The position numbers and the translations under genes are program-made. DNA of 64,000 nucleotides from an uncultured Senegalimassilia sp. (GTDB taxonomy: Bacteria > Actinomycetota > Coriobacteriia > Coriobacteriales > Eggerthellaceae): contig NZ_CAKUAT010000005.1 of the NCBI RefSeq assembly GCF_934636665.1, forward strand, positions 72,223-136,222. Direction: 5' to 3'. This document shows, piece after piece, positions 25,555-34,167 of the stretch (position 1 is the first letter of the stretch; every line of letters starts with the position of its first letter). The notes under the pieces are model-generated. The model saw nothing but the letters and a program-made list of their open reading frames with translations, made no database searches and had not been told where the DNA came from.

Positions 25555-27516
25555 GTGGCAGCAAAACCTGATCATTACGACGGCTCGGACATTCAGGTCC
25601 TCGAGGGCCTCGAACCCGTTCGCAAGCGTCCTGGCATGTATATCGGCTCCACGGGCCCGCGCGGTCTCCATCACCTGGTTTACGAGGTTGTGGACAACGC
25701 GGTCGACGAGGCTTTGGCCGGTTACTGCAGCCATATCGAGGTGACCATTCACCCCGACAACTCCATCACCGTCTCCGACGACGGACGCGGCATCCCGGTC
25801 GATGAGCATCCCAAGGAGAAGATCCCCACGGTCGAGGTCGTCCTGACCGTTTTGCACGCCGGCGGCAAGTTCGGCGGCGAGGGGTACAAGGTGTCCGGCG
25901 GCCTGCACGGCGTGGGCGTGTCGGTTGTGAACGCGCTGTCCACGCGCGTCCAGGTGAACGTGCGCCGTGACGGCGAGGAATACCAGATAGCCTTCGAGCA
26001 GGGCAAAACCTGCGAGAAGCTGCACGAGGTGGGTACCTCCGACCACACCGGCACTACGGTCACCTTCTGGCCTGACCCCGAGATCTTCACCGAGACCACC
26101 ATCTACGACTATAGCGTGCTTGCGGCGCGTTTTCGCGAGATGGCCTTCCTGAACAAGGGCTTGAAAATCACGCTGACCGACGAGCGCGCAAACCCGAGCC
26201 TCATCGTGTCGGATGCCTCGCCCGAGCCGCATAGCGATGTCTTCCAGTACGAAGGCGGCATCATCGACTTCGTGACGTACCTCAACGAGGGCCGCGAAAC
26301 GCTGAACAAGCCCATCTATTTCGAGGCCGAAAGCGCCGACGGCACGGTCGAGGTGGCCATGCAATGGTCCACGTCGTTCTCCGCGAACTCCGTCATGGCG
26401 TTTGCCAACAACATCAACACGCACGAGGGCGGCACGCACCTCGATGGCTTCAAGCAGGCCGTCACGCGCACCATCAACGAGTACGCGCGCAGCAAGGGCA
26501 TCCTGAAGGAGAAGGACAACAACCTCTCCGGCGACGACACCCGCGAGGGTTTGGCCGCCGTCATCTCCGTGAAGCTGCACGACCCGCAGTTCGAGGGCCA
26601 GACGAAGACGAAGCTCGGCAACTCCGAGATCCGCCCGCTCGTCCAGAACGCCGTCACGCAGGGTCTGGCCGAGTACCTGGAGGAGAACCCTGCGCCGGCC
26701 AAGCGCATCATCGGCAAGGCCACGCAGGCTCTGAAGGCCCGCGAAGCCGCCCGCAAGGCCCGCGAGATGACGCGCCGTAAGGGCGTGCTTGACTCGTTCG
26801 CCCTGCCGGGTAAGCTGGCGGACTGCTCGTCCAAAAAGCCCGAAGAGTCCGAAATCTTCATTGTAGAGGGCGATTCCGCAGGTGGCAGCGCCAAGCAGGC
26901 GCGCGATCGCAAGACCCAGGCCATCCTGCCGCTGCGCGGTAAGATCTTGAATGTCGAGCGTGCCGGCCTGCATCGCGCCCTGTCCAGCGATACCATCAGC
27001 TCGCTCATCACGGCCATCGGCACGAACATCGGAGAGGACTTCGACGCTGATCAGGCGCGTTACCATCGCATCATCATCATGACCGATGCCGATGTCGACG
27101 GTGCGCACATCCGCATCCTGCTGCTGACGTTCTTTTACCGCTACATGCCCGAGCTCATCAACCGCGGCTACGTGTACATCGCATGCCCGCCCATCTTCGG
27201 CGTGAAGAAGAAGAACACCCGCTCCACGAAGATCGAGCGCTATATCTATGACGAGAACAGCCTGAGCCGCGAGCTCGAGGAAATGGGCGGTTCCGAGAAG
27301 TTCGACGTGCAGCGCTACAAGGGTCTTGGCGAGATGGACCCCGAGCAGCTGTGGGAAACCACTATGGAGCCCGCCACCCGTACGCTTCTTCAGGTGAGCA
27401 TCGACGATGCCGCCGAGGCCGAGCGCACGGTCAGCGAGCTCATGGGCGACCAGGTCGAGCCGCGCAAGGAGTTCATCCAGAAGCACGCCCGCGACGTTAG
27501 ATTCTTGGACATCTAG
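25555..27516 (+). CDS. gyrB: DNA gyrase subunit B
   Basis: The 653-residue ATPase subunit of gyrase. The GHKL domain shows VLEGLEPVRKRPGMYIGST, EVVDNAVDEALAG, DDGRGIPVD and GGLHGVGVSVVNALS. The TOPRIM domain has IVEGDSAGGSAKQARDRKTQ and MTDADVDGAHIR, and the C-terminus has QRYKGLGEM. GTG codons at 25549 and 25555 are possible starts; AGAGGAG is correctly spaced only for 25555. gyrA follows after 9 bases. Confidence 0.96.
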   Translation: MAAKPDHYDGSDIQVLEGLEPVRKRPGMYIGSTGPRGLHHLVYEVVDNAVDEALAGYCSHIEVTIHPDNSITVSDDGRGIPVDEHPKEKIPTVEVVLTVLHAGGKFGGEGYKVSGGLHGVGVSVVNALSTRVQVNVRRDGEEYQIAFEQGKTCEKLHEVGTSDHTGTTVTFWPDPEIFTETTIYDYSVLAARFREMAFLNKGLKITLTDERANPSLIVSDASPEPHSDVFQYEGGIIDFVTYLNEGRETLNKPIYFEAESADGTVEVAMQWSTSFSANSVMAFANNINTHEGGTHLDGFKQAVTRTINEYARSKGILKEKDNNLSGDDTREGLAAVISVKLHDPQFEGQTKTKLGNSEIRPLVQNAVTQGLAEYLEENPAPAKRIIGKATQALKAREAARKAREMTRRKGVLDSFALPGKLADCSSKKPEESEIFIVEGDSAGGSAKQARDRKTQAILPLRGKILNVERAGLHRALSSDTISSLITAIGTNIGEDFDADQARYHRIIIMTDADVDGAHIRILLLTFFYRYMPELINRGYVYIACPPIFGVKKKNTRSTKIERYIYDENSLSRELEEMGGSEKFDVQRYKGLGEMDPEQLWETTMEPATRTLLQVSIDDAAEAERTVSELMGDQVEPRKEFIQKHARDVRFLDI

Positions 27517-27525
27517 GAGAATTGA

Positions 27526-30258
27526 ATGGCAGATAACACTGACAACCGCGATGGTCAGGGCGGCGAGGAGCTTCCCGACGATCTGAAGCGCTTGGTCGAT
27601 GCCGCCGAGGAAGACGCGGCAGACGCCGGCGAGCAGGACGTCGAGCAGCCCGAGCCCGGCCACACGGTAACGTCGGGCCCGGTGTCCGAAGAGGACAAGG
27701 CCCGCTCGCTTATCGACATGTCCACCGTCGCCAACCCCCACGGCTCCATCATCGAGGATGCAAACGGCGGCGAAGGCACCACCGTTCGTGCGGCGTATTT
27801 GGGCAAGGAGATGGCTTCTTCGTTCCTGGAGTATTCCATGAGCGTCATCGTCAGCCGTGCCCTGCCCGACGTGCGCGACGGCCTGAAGCCGGTCCATCGC
27901 CGCATCCTGTACGCCATGAACGAGTCCGGCTACACGCCGAACCGTCCTCATATGAAGTCCGCCCGTACCGTCGGCGACGTCATCGGCAAGTACCACCCGC
28001 ACGGTGACTCCGCCGTGTACGACACCATGGTGCGCTTGGCCCAGCCGTTCAGCATGCGCGTTCCGCTTATCGACGGTCATGGAAACTTCGGCTCCATCGA
28101 CGGCGACTCGGCAGCAGCAATGCGTTACACCGAGGCGCGTCTGGGCAAGGCGGCCATGGAGTTGCTGCGCGACCTCGACAAGGAAACGGTCGACTTCCAG
28201 CCCAACTACGACGAAAGCCTGGAAGAGCCCACGGTCTTGCCCGCGCGTTTCCCCAGCTTACTGGTCAACGGCTCCAACGGCATCGCCGTCGGCATGGCCA
28301 CCAATATCCCGCCGCATAACCTCGGCGAGACCATCGACGCCACGTGCATGATGCTCGACAACCCCGAGGTCTCCACCGCCGAGCTCATGACTGCCCTTCC
28401 CGGCCCGGATTTCCCGACCGGCGGCATCATCATGGGCAAGAAGGGCATCCTGGATGCCTATGAGACGGGCCGCGGCAGCCTTACCGTGCGCGCGAAGTGC
28501 AAGATCGAAGAGGGAAAGAACGGCAAAAGCTCCATCGTGGTCACGGAGATCCCGTACCAGGTGAACCGCCAGCGCTTGCTCGAGAAGCTCGGCGAGCTGG
28601 TTCGCGAGAAGAAGCTTCCCGAGATCTCGAACATCCATGACGGTGCCGACCGCCACGGCATCGACATCATCATCGAGCTGAAGAAGGATGCCATCCCGCA
28701 GGTGGTGCTCAACAAGCTCTATAAGCACACGCAGCTGCAGGTGGGCTTCGGCGTCATCATGCTGGCGCTCGTCGACGGCGTGCCCCGCGTGCTCTCCCTG
28801 AAGGAGACGCTGCACTACTACATCGCCCATCAGGAAGACGTCATCGTGCGTCGTACGCGCTACGAGCTCTCCAAAGCCGAGGAGCGCGCCCATATCTTGG
28901 AAGGCTATGTAGTTGCCCTCGACCATATCGACGAGGTCATCAGCATCATCCGCTCCTCGCAAACCGACAAAGAGGCGGCGGCTCGCCTGACCGAGCGCTT
29001 CGGCCTGACCGACAAACAGACTACCGCCATCCTGGAGATGCGCCTGCGCCGCCTGACCGGTTTGGAGCGCGAGAAGATCCAGTCCGAGTTGGAAGAGCTT
29101 CGCGAGAAGATCGCGTACTACAACCGCGTGCTCTCCGATCCTCAGCTGGTGCGCGACATCATCAAGGAAGAGCTGCAGGAGATCAAGAAGAAGTTCGACA
29201 CCCCCCGCAGAACGCAGCTTTCCGAAGCCGCCAAGGACCTGGATGTCGAGGACCTCATCGCCGAGGAGAGCATGGTGGTCACGGTCACGAAGGCCGGCTA
29301 CGTCAAGCGCCTGCCCGTTGCCACGTACCGTCAACAGAAGCGCGGCGGCAAGGGCATGCAGGCGGTGAACCTGAAGGACAACGACTACGTCGAGCACTTG
29401 TTCGTCGCGTCCACGCACTCCTTCATGCTGTTCTTCTCCACGAAGGGCAAGGTATATCGCCTGAAGGTCTACGAGCTGCCTGAGGCATCCCGCCACGCGC
29501 GCGGCACGGCCATCGTGAACCTGTTGCCGCTCGAGAAGGGCGAGACCATCAGCGCCGTCATCGCGACGAAGGACTTCCCGACCGACGAGTACCTCATGTT
29601 CGCCACCGAGCACGGCATGGTGAAGAAGACTTCCATGGAGCAGTACGACCGTACGCGTCGTGACGGCCTTATCGCGATCAACCTCAAGGACGGCGACCGC
29701 CTTATCAGCGTGCGCCGTGTTGCTCAGGGCGAGAACGTCATCATGGTGTCGTCCGCCGGCAAGGCAATCATGTGGCCCGAGGACGAAGTGCGCGCCATGG
29801 GCCGCGGTACCATGGGCGTGCGCGGCATGAACGCGCCGGCAGACGCCAAGGTGCTCGGCATGGAGATCGCTCGCCCCGAGACCGATCTGTTCGTCATCAC
29901 CGAGAAGGGTTACGGCAAGCGTACGCCCATCTCTGAGTATCCGTCGCACCATCGCGGCGGTCAGGGCGTCTTCACCATCACCATGACGGAGAAGAAGGGC
30001 TTGTTGGCTGCCATGAAGATCGTCAGTGCCGACGACGAGATCATGATCATGTCCGAGGAGGGCGTCGTGGTGCGCACTCCCGTCGAGGGCATCTCCGAGC
30101 TCGGCCGCTCCACGCAGGGCGTCCGCGTCATGAACGTTGCTGAGGACGATCGCGTGACCGCCGTCGCCATCGCTGCCCACGGCAAGAAGAAACGCGCCGC
30201 AAATGCCGATGGCGCCGAAGAGTTGGATGAGTCGTCCATCGACGAGATGGAAGAGTAG
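27526..30258 (+). CDS. gyrA: DNA gyrase subunit A
   Basis: The 910-residue cleavage subunit of gyrase. The catalytic Tyr lies in AAMRYTEARL, the quinolone-resistance region is HPHGDSAVYDTMVRLAQPF, and a GyrA-box QKRGGKG begins the C-terminal DNA-wrapping beta-pinwheel, which distinguishes gyrase from topoisomerase IV. An acidic N-terminal extension of about 85 residues precedes the usual start (FLEYSMSVIVSRALPDVRDGLKPV), and an acidic tail ends the protein. A terminator follows. Confidence 0.96.
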   Translation: MADNTDNRDGQGGEELPDDLKRLVDAAEEDAADAGEQDVEQPEPGHTVTSGPVSEEDKARSLIDMSTVANPHGSIIEDANGGEGTTVRAAYLGKEMASSFLEYSMSVIVSRALPDVRDGLKPVHRRILYAMNESGYTPNRPHMKSARTVGDVIGKYHPHGDSAVYDTMVRLAQPFSMRVPLIDGHGNFGSIDGDSAAAMRYTEARLGKAAMELLRDLDKETVDFQPNYDESLEEPTVLPARFPSLLVNGSNGIAVGMATNIPPHNLGETIDATCMMLDNPEVSTAELMTALPGPDFPTGGIIMGKKGILDAYETGRGSLTVRAKCKIEEGKNGKSSIVVTEIPYQVNRQRLLEKLGELVREKKLPEISNIHDGADRHGIDIIIELKKDAIPQVVLNKLYKHTQLQVGFGVIMLALVDGVPRVLSLKETLHYYIAHQEDVIVRRTRYELSKAEERAHILEGYVVALDHIDEVISIIRSSQTDKEAAARLTERFGLTDKQTTAILEMRLRRLTGLEREKIQSELEELREKIAYYNRVLSDPQLVRDIIKEELQEIKKKFDTPRRTQLSEAAKDLDVEDLIAEESMVVTVTKAGYVKRLPVATYRQQKRGGKGMQAVNLKDNDYVEHLFVASTHSFMLFFSTKGKVYRLKVYELPEASRHARGTAIVNLLPLEKGETISAVIATKDFPTDEYLMFATEHGMVKKTSMEQYDRTRRDGLIAINLKDGDRLISVRRVAQGENVIMVSSAGKAIMWPEDEVRAMGRGTMGVRGMNAPADAKVLGMEIARPETDLFVITEKGYGKRTPISEYPSHHRGGQGVFTITMTEKKGLLAAMKIVSADDEIMIMSEEGVVVRTPVEGISELGRSTQGVRVMNVAEDDRVTAVAIAAHGKKKRAANADGAEELDESSIDEMEE

Positions 30259-30284
30259 CCAGCTTCAGGCATATAGGAACGATT

Positions 30285-30317
30285 AAGAAAGCCGCTCCGT
30301 AAGGGGGCGGCTTTCTT
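30285..30317. terminator. bidirectional terminator between gyrA and the DUF151 gene
   Basis: Stem AAGAAAGCCGC/GCGGCTTTCTT plus inner pairs, with T-rich flanks. It separates the convergent genes gyrA and DUF151. Confidence 0.75.
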
Positions 30318-30348
30318 GTTGCATGGGCGTGTTGCCGTACGGCAGCGT

Positions 30349-30372
30349 GAGATGTTTCACGTGAAACATCTC
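30349..30372. promoter_or_regulatory. parS: parS site in a 24-bp palindrome, 3' of gyrA
   Basis: Perfect core at 30353-30368, extended by GAGA/TCTC to 24 symmetrical bases, in the convergent gap between gyrA and the DUF151 gene. Confidence 0.93.
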
Positions 30373-30443
30373 AGTAGGAGGGTGCGGTTGGGCAGGCTGA
30401 TCATATGGAGTGTTGGTCTGCGGGTATGGTGGTCGCCGCAGTG

Positions 30444-30953
30444 CTACGAGAAGTCCTTTGGGTCGAGGTCCTCCAGGAACGAGCGGAACTCCTCAAGTTC
30501 CGCTTCGGCGGACTCGTCCTCGATGGGCTTTCGAACGATATAAGGGTATGAGGCGCGTTCTAAGACGTCCTCGTTGATATAGAGCGGGGCATCCTCGCGC
30601 AACGCCAGAGAGAGCGCGTCACTGGGGCGGGCGTCGAGCTCGATGAGCCTTCCGTGTTGGCGCAACGTCAGCTTCGCGAAGAACAGCGATTCCTTCACCT
30701 TGTCGATAAGGACATGGTCGACGCTTGCATCAAGGTTGGTGAGGGCGTCGAGTAGCAGGTCGTGCGTAGTGGGGCGTGCAACCTTGGTATGCGTGACAGC
30801 TAAGTGCAGCTGAGCCGCTTCGGCGGCGCCCACCATAATGGGCACGATGCGCGATACACCAGGCACAGGGCTCTCCTCGATAGGCTGCAGCACAAGGATG
30901 GAAGGACCCGGTGCGCTTCCGATAATGATCTTTTGCACAGCGATGGGAACCAA
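30444..30953 (-). CDS. bifunctional nuclease family protein (DUF151)
   Basis: The 169-residue protein carries the BFN/DUF151 domain: RIVPIMVGAAEAAQL, RPTTHDLLLDALTNL, VKESLFFAKLTL and RPSDALSLALREDAPLYINEDVLE. A plant member has nuclease activity; the bacterial role is unclear. The C-terminus is acidic. The start is TTG at 30953, five bases after AGGAG; no ATG fits. It is the only minus-strand gene between the origin and 59 kb, thus against the general leading-strand trend. Confidence 0.8.
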   Translation of the reverse strand: MVPIAVQKIIIGSAPGPSILVLQPIEESPVPGVSRIVPIMVGAAEAAQLHLAVTHTKVARPTTHDLLLDALTNLDASVDHVLIDKVKESLFFAKLTLRQHGRLIELDARPSDALSLALREDAPLYINEDVLERASYPYIVRKPIEDESAEAELEEFRSFLEDLDPKDFS

Positions 30954-31074
30954 GCTTGCTCCTAACTATAAGCGATTCGCTTATATATGATATCGAGCCC
31001 TTATGACGCCTTCTTGTAAGGGATTATACGCATGAATATGTCTCTGACCTGCGGTTTCTTTTATAAAACAGCAG

Positions 31075-31140
31075 TAGGAAAAAATTTTCCTAAAAGTTGA
31101 AAATTCTTCTTGACCATTCTTGGAAACCCTGGTTATAATA
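31075..31140 (+). promoter_or_regulatory. promoter of tRNA-Ile with A/T-rich upstream element
   Basis: TTGACC (31111-31116), 18-bp spacer, TATAAT (31135-31140), ending 18 bases before the tRNA. An A/T tract with TAGGAAAA/TTTTCCTA arms at 31075-31093 sits where an UP element would be. Confidence 0.75.
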
Positions 31141-31158
31141 AACGAGCACTTTTCGAAG

Positions 31159-31235
<77 letters not shown>

Positions 31236-31244
31236 GTATTTGCG

Positions 31245-31288
31245 ATAAACGCTCCACCGTGAGCCGAGTTTGCCGGTGGAGCGTTTAT
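31245..31288. terminator. hairpin between tRNA-Ile and tRNA-Ala
   Basis: Perfect 15-bp arms (31245-31259 and 31274-31288) around a 14-base loop, followed by TATTATTG. It could terminate tRNA-Ile transcripts in part or be a processing signal; no separate promoter for tRNA-Ala is obvious. Confidence 0.5.
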
Positions 31289-31306
31289 TATTGTAAAGTG
31301 CGAGTT

Positions 31307-31382
31307 GGGGGTTTAGCTCAGCTGGGAGAGCGCGGGCTTTGCAAGCCTGAGGTCAGGGGTTCGATCCCCCTAACCTCCACCA
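31307..31382 (+). tRNA. tRNA-Ala (anticodon TGC), CCA encoded
   Basis: A 76-base cloverleaf with acceptor GGGGGTT/AACCTCC. The third pair is G-U, the classic alanine identity element. Anticodon TGC is in CTTTGCAAG. Confidence 0.95.
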
Positions 31383-31395
31383 TTTGAGATTATTT

Positions 31396-31452
31396 GCAGG
31401 TCCGGAAACGGGCCTGCATTTTTTTTGCCTGCAGGTCCGGAAACGGGCCTGC
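31396..31452 (+). terminator. terminator after tRNA-Ala with a duplicated hairpin
   Basis: GCAGGTCCG-GAAA-CGGGCCTGC (31396-31417) followed by eight T is a clear terminator. The same 22-base hairpin recurs at 31431-31452 without a T run, so the structure has been tandemly duplicated and only the first copy is complete. Confidence 0.75.
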
Positions 31453-31497
31453 GTTCGTATCGGGGTAGGAAACGATCGAGCTGATAAGCGAGGTGTC

Positions 31498-32058
31498 ATG
31501 AACCGTCTGGAAGCTTTGCGTGCCTTGGGGTTGGACGAGGACGCTACCGACGAGGATATCAAGACCGCTTATCGCGAGACGGCGCAGATCCTGCACCCCG
31601 ACCGCTTCGCCACCAATAAAAAGCTGCAGGACCGGGCAACCGAGCAATTCAAGAACCTGCAGGAGGCCTACGATTTCCTGACGTCATCCAAAGGTCGCAG
31701 GAAAGCAGGCGGCTCCTCGTCCTCGGGGCGTTCGACGCGCGCGGATTACGACGATGTCAATGCCCGTCTCGCCGGCATAGCCGCGGCCAGAACGCAGCTG
31801 GTGCGCCAACGCGATGCGGTGTACGACGAACGCCGCAACGGCCTCGGCATGGCGGCTATCGGCGGGCTGGTGGCCCTGTTCTGCGGCAGACGCCCTTTTG
31901 GGTTGTTCGGTGTGGTTGCCGCCATAGCTAGCACTGCAGCCATCTGGGGCATTGTCCAGGTGGTATCATCGCAACGTTCCATCAACACGCTTACCGAGCA
32001 TATTGACGAATTGAATAGGGAAGAGCGCAAGATCGCGCAAGAATCTGAAGAGGAGTAG
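31498..32058 (+). CDS. membrane J-domain (DnaJ-like) protein
   Basis: The 186-residue protein begins with a J domain (~1-65) containing the HPD tripeptide in AQILHPDRFA, the contact for DnaK. A Ser/Gly/Arg spacer, a short helical segment and two hydrophobic stretches at ~117-150 (MAAIGGLVALFC, FGLFGVVAAIASTAAIWGIV) follow, ending in a Glu-rich coil. It lacks the zinc and substrate domains of DnaJ, so it likely recruits DnaK to a membrane site. The start at 31498 has GCGAGGTG upstream. typA starts 9 bases later. Confidence 0.8.
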   Translation: MNRLEALRALGLDEDATDEDIKTAYRETAQILHPDRFATNKKLQDRATEQFKNLQEAYDFLTSSKGRRKAGGSSSSGRSTRADYDDVNARLAGIAAARTQLVRQRDAVYDERRNGLGMAAIGGLVALFCGRRPFGLFGVVAAIASTAAIWGIVQVVSSQRSINTLTEHIDELNREERKIAQESEEE

Positions 32059-32067
32059 CACACCCGT

Positions 32068-33879
32068 ATGAAGCAAGAAGGCCTTCGCAACGTTGCCATC
32101 ATCGCGCACGTCGACCATGGCAAGACCACGCTGGTCGACCGCCTGCTGTGGTCGTCCCACGTGTTCCGCGAGAACCAGGAAGTGCAGGAGCGCGTCTTGG
32201 ACTCCAACGATCAGGAGCGCGAGCGCGGCATCACCATCCTGTCCAAGAACATCTCCATTCACTACAAGGGCGTCAAGATCAACGTCATCGACACGCCTGG
32301 CCATGCCGACTTCGGCGGCGAGGTGGAGCGCGTGCTGAACATGGCTGACGGCGCCCTGCTCATCGTCGACGCTTACGAGGGCCCCAAGCCCCAGACCCGA
32401 TTCGTTCTTTCCCACGCCCTCGAGCGCGGTCTGCGCATCGTGGTCGTCGTGAACAAGATCGACCGTCCCAACGCCGATCCCGAGGGCGCCGTGGACAAGG
32501 TGTTCGACCTGATGGTCGAGCTGGGTGCTTCAGACGAGCAGCTTGACTTCCCCGTGGTGTACGCTTCCGCGGTCAACGGCTACGCACGCTTGGAGCCCGA
32601 AGACGGCAACATGGACATGATCCCGCTGCTCGACACCATCATCAACGAGATCCCGTGTCCCGAGGTGGACGCCGAGGGTCCGGTGGCCCTGCAGGTCTGC
32701 ACCGTCGACCACAGCAGCTACGAGGGTCGTATCGGCGTTGGTCGCCTGCATAGCGGCACCCTGCACGAGAAGGAGCAGGTGCTGGTCGTGCAGCCCGACG
32801 GCAACCAGTACAACGCCACCATCCGCAAGGTCTACACCTTCGAGAACCTGGGCAAGACCGAGGTTCCCGAAGCCCATGCCGGCGATATCGTTGCCGTGAT
32901 CGGTGTCGAGGCGGCGGATATCGGAGATGTCATCACCGACCCCGAGAACCCGGTGGAGATGGAGCCCATCGCTGTCGAGGAGCCCACCATGGCGGTCGTG
33001 TTCGAGGCTTCCACCAGCCCGCTGGTTGGCCGTGAGGGTGACATCGTCGGCGCCCGTCAGCTCAAGGAGCGCCTCATGCGCGAGAAGGAGAGCAACATCT
33101 CCATGCGCATCGACGAGACCGAGGACAAGTCCGGCGTGCGCGTTGCCGGCCGTGGCGTGCTGCATCTGTCCGTCCTTATGGAGACCATGCGCCGCGAAGG
33201 CTTCGAGTTCCAGGTCGGTCGCCCGCAGGTCGTGTATAAGACCGACGAGCACGGCAACAAGCTCGAGCCGATCGAGGAAGCAACCGTCGACGTGCCGAAC
33301 GACTACTCCGGCAAGGCCATCGAGGTCATGGGCACCGCCGGCGGCATCATGGAGGACATGTTCTCCGACGAGAGCATGACGCACTTGACCTTCAGCATCC
33401 CGTCCCGCGGCACTATGGGCCTGAAAACCCGCATCCTCAATGCGACGCACGGCGAAGCAGTGCTGTTCCACCACTTCCGTGAGTACGGCCCGTATTCCGG
33501 CGAGATGGACGGCCGCAAGAACGGCTGCATGATCGCCATGGCAACCGATAAGGCCGTCGCCTACGCGCTTGATACGCTGCAGCAGCGTGGCCGCTTGTTC
33601 GTCAAGCCCGGCGACGAGTGTTACGAGGGTATGATCGTCGGCGAGTCCGCCAAGGAAGGCGACATGGTGGTTAACGTATCGAAGACGAAGAACCTGGGCA
33701 ACCAGCGTTCCTCCACTGCGGACAAGGCCATCCAGCTGACCCCGCCGATCACCTTCACGCTCGAAGAGGCGCTGGAGTACATCGAGGATGACGAGCTGGT
33801 GGAGGTCACTCCCGAGTCCATTCGCCTGCGCAAGCGCATCCTGAGCACCATCGAGCGCAAGAAGGCGAACAAGAAATAA
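32068..33879 (+). CDS. typA: ribosome-binding GTPase TypA/BipA
   Basis: A 603-residue translational GTPase. G motifs are AHVDHGKTTLVD (G1), RERGITILS (G2), DTPGHADFGGEVER (G3) and NKIDRPNA (G4), followed by EF-G-like domains and the TypA-specific C-terminus (LGNQRSSTADKAIQLTPPITFTLEEALEYI, ending IRLRKRIL). TypA supports ribosome assembly and stress growth. It likely shares a transcript with the J-domain gene. Confidence 0.95.
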   Translation: MKQEGLRNVAIIAHVDHGKTTLVDRLLWSSHVFRENQEVQERVLDSNDQERERGITILSKNISIHYKGVKINVIDTPGHADFGGEVERVLNMADGALLIVDAYEGPKPQTRFVLSHALERGLRIVVVVNKIDRPNADPEGAVDKVFDLMVELGASDEQLDFPVVYASAVNGYARLEPEDGNMDMIPLLDTIINEIPCPEVDAEGPVALQVCTVDHSSYEGRIGVGRLHSGTLHEKEQVLVVQPDGNQYNATIRKVYTFENLGKTEVPEAHAGDIVAVIGVEAADIGDVITDPENPVEMEPIAVEEPTMAVVFEASTSPLVGREGDIVGARQLKERLMREKESNISMRIDETEDKSGVRVAGRGVLHLSVLMETMRREGFEFQVGRPQVVYKTDEHGNKLEPIEEATVDVPNDYSGKAIEVMGTAGGIMEDMFSDESMTHLTFSIPSRGTMGLKTRILNATHGEAVLFHHFREYGPYSGEMDGRKNGCMIAMATDKAVAYALDTLQQRGRLFVKPGDECYEGMIVGESAKEGDMVVNVSKTKNLGNQRSSTADKAIQLTPPITFTLEEALEYIEDDELVEVTPESIRLRKRILSTIERKKANKK

Positions 33880-33970
33880 CGTAACAGTCGTTTTCGTTAC
33901 GACTTTATATTCGAGCATGGGTTTGACCGAGCGCCGGCAAAGCGCGATATAACCAGCTTGAACCCCTCAC

Positions 33971-33996
33971 AAGGCGGCCTCCGGGCCGCCTTTTTT
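33971..33996 (+). terminator. intrinsic terminator after typA
   Basis: AAGGCGGCC-TCC-GGGCCGCCTT followed by a T run to 33996. Confidence 0.85.
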
Positions 33997-34167
33997 ATGG
34001 GTAAGTACCCCGAATGTTGTAGGAAAGCCCAGCTCCTGTGAAACCTGCATGGGCATATTGTGCTGGGAGAAAGGCATATTCCGCCGTGTGGGAAAATACG
34101 CACAAGGCATTCGATTTGACCGCTTGTGCGTCTGTCCAGCGGTTTCATGCGTTTGAGGAAGGGTTTT

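Noticed and set aside
25552..28080. An 842-codon open frame on the minus strand
   Set aside because: Antisense across gyrB and gyrA; explained by GC-rich codon bias.
28258..30180. A 640-codon open frame on the minus strand
   Set aside because: Antisense to gyrA; Asp/His/Leu-rich composition, no start signals.
31384..31497. Longer J-domain protein starting within the tRNA-Ala terminator
   Set aside because: The added residues are encoded by the duplicated terminator hairpins; the ATG at 31498 begins the J domain.
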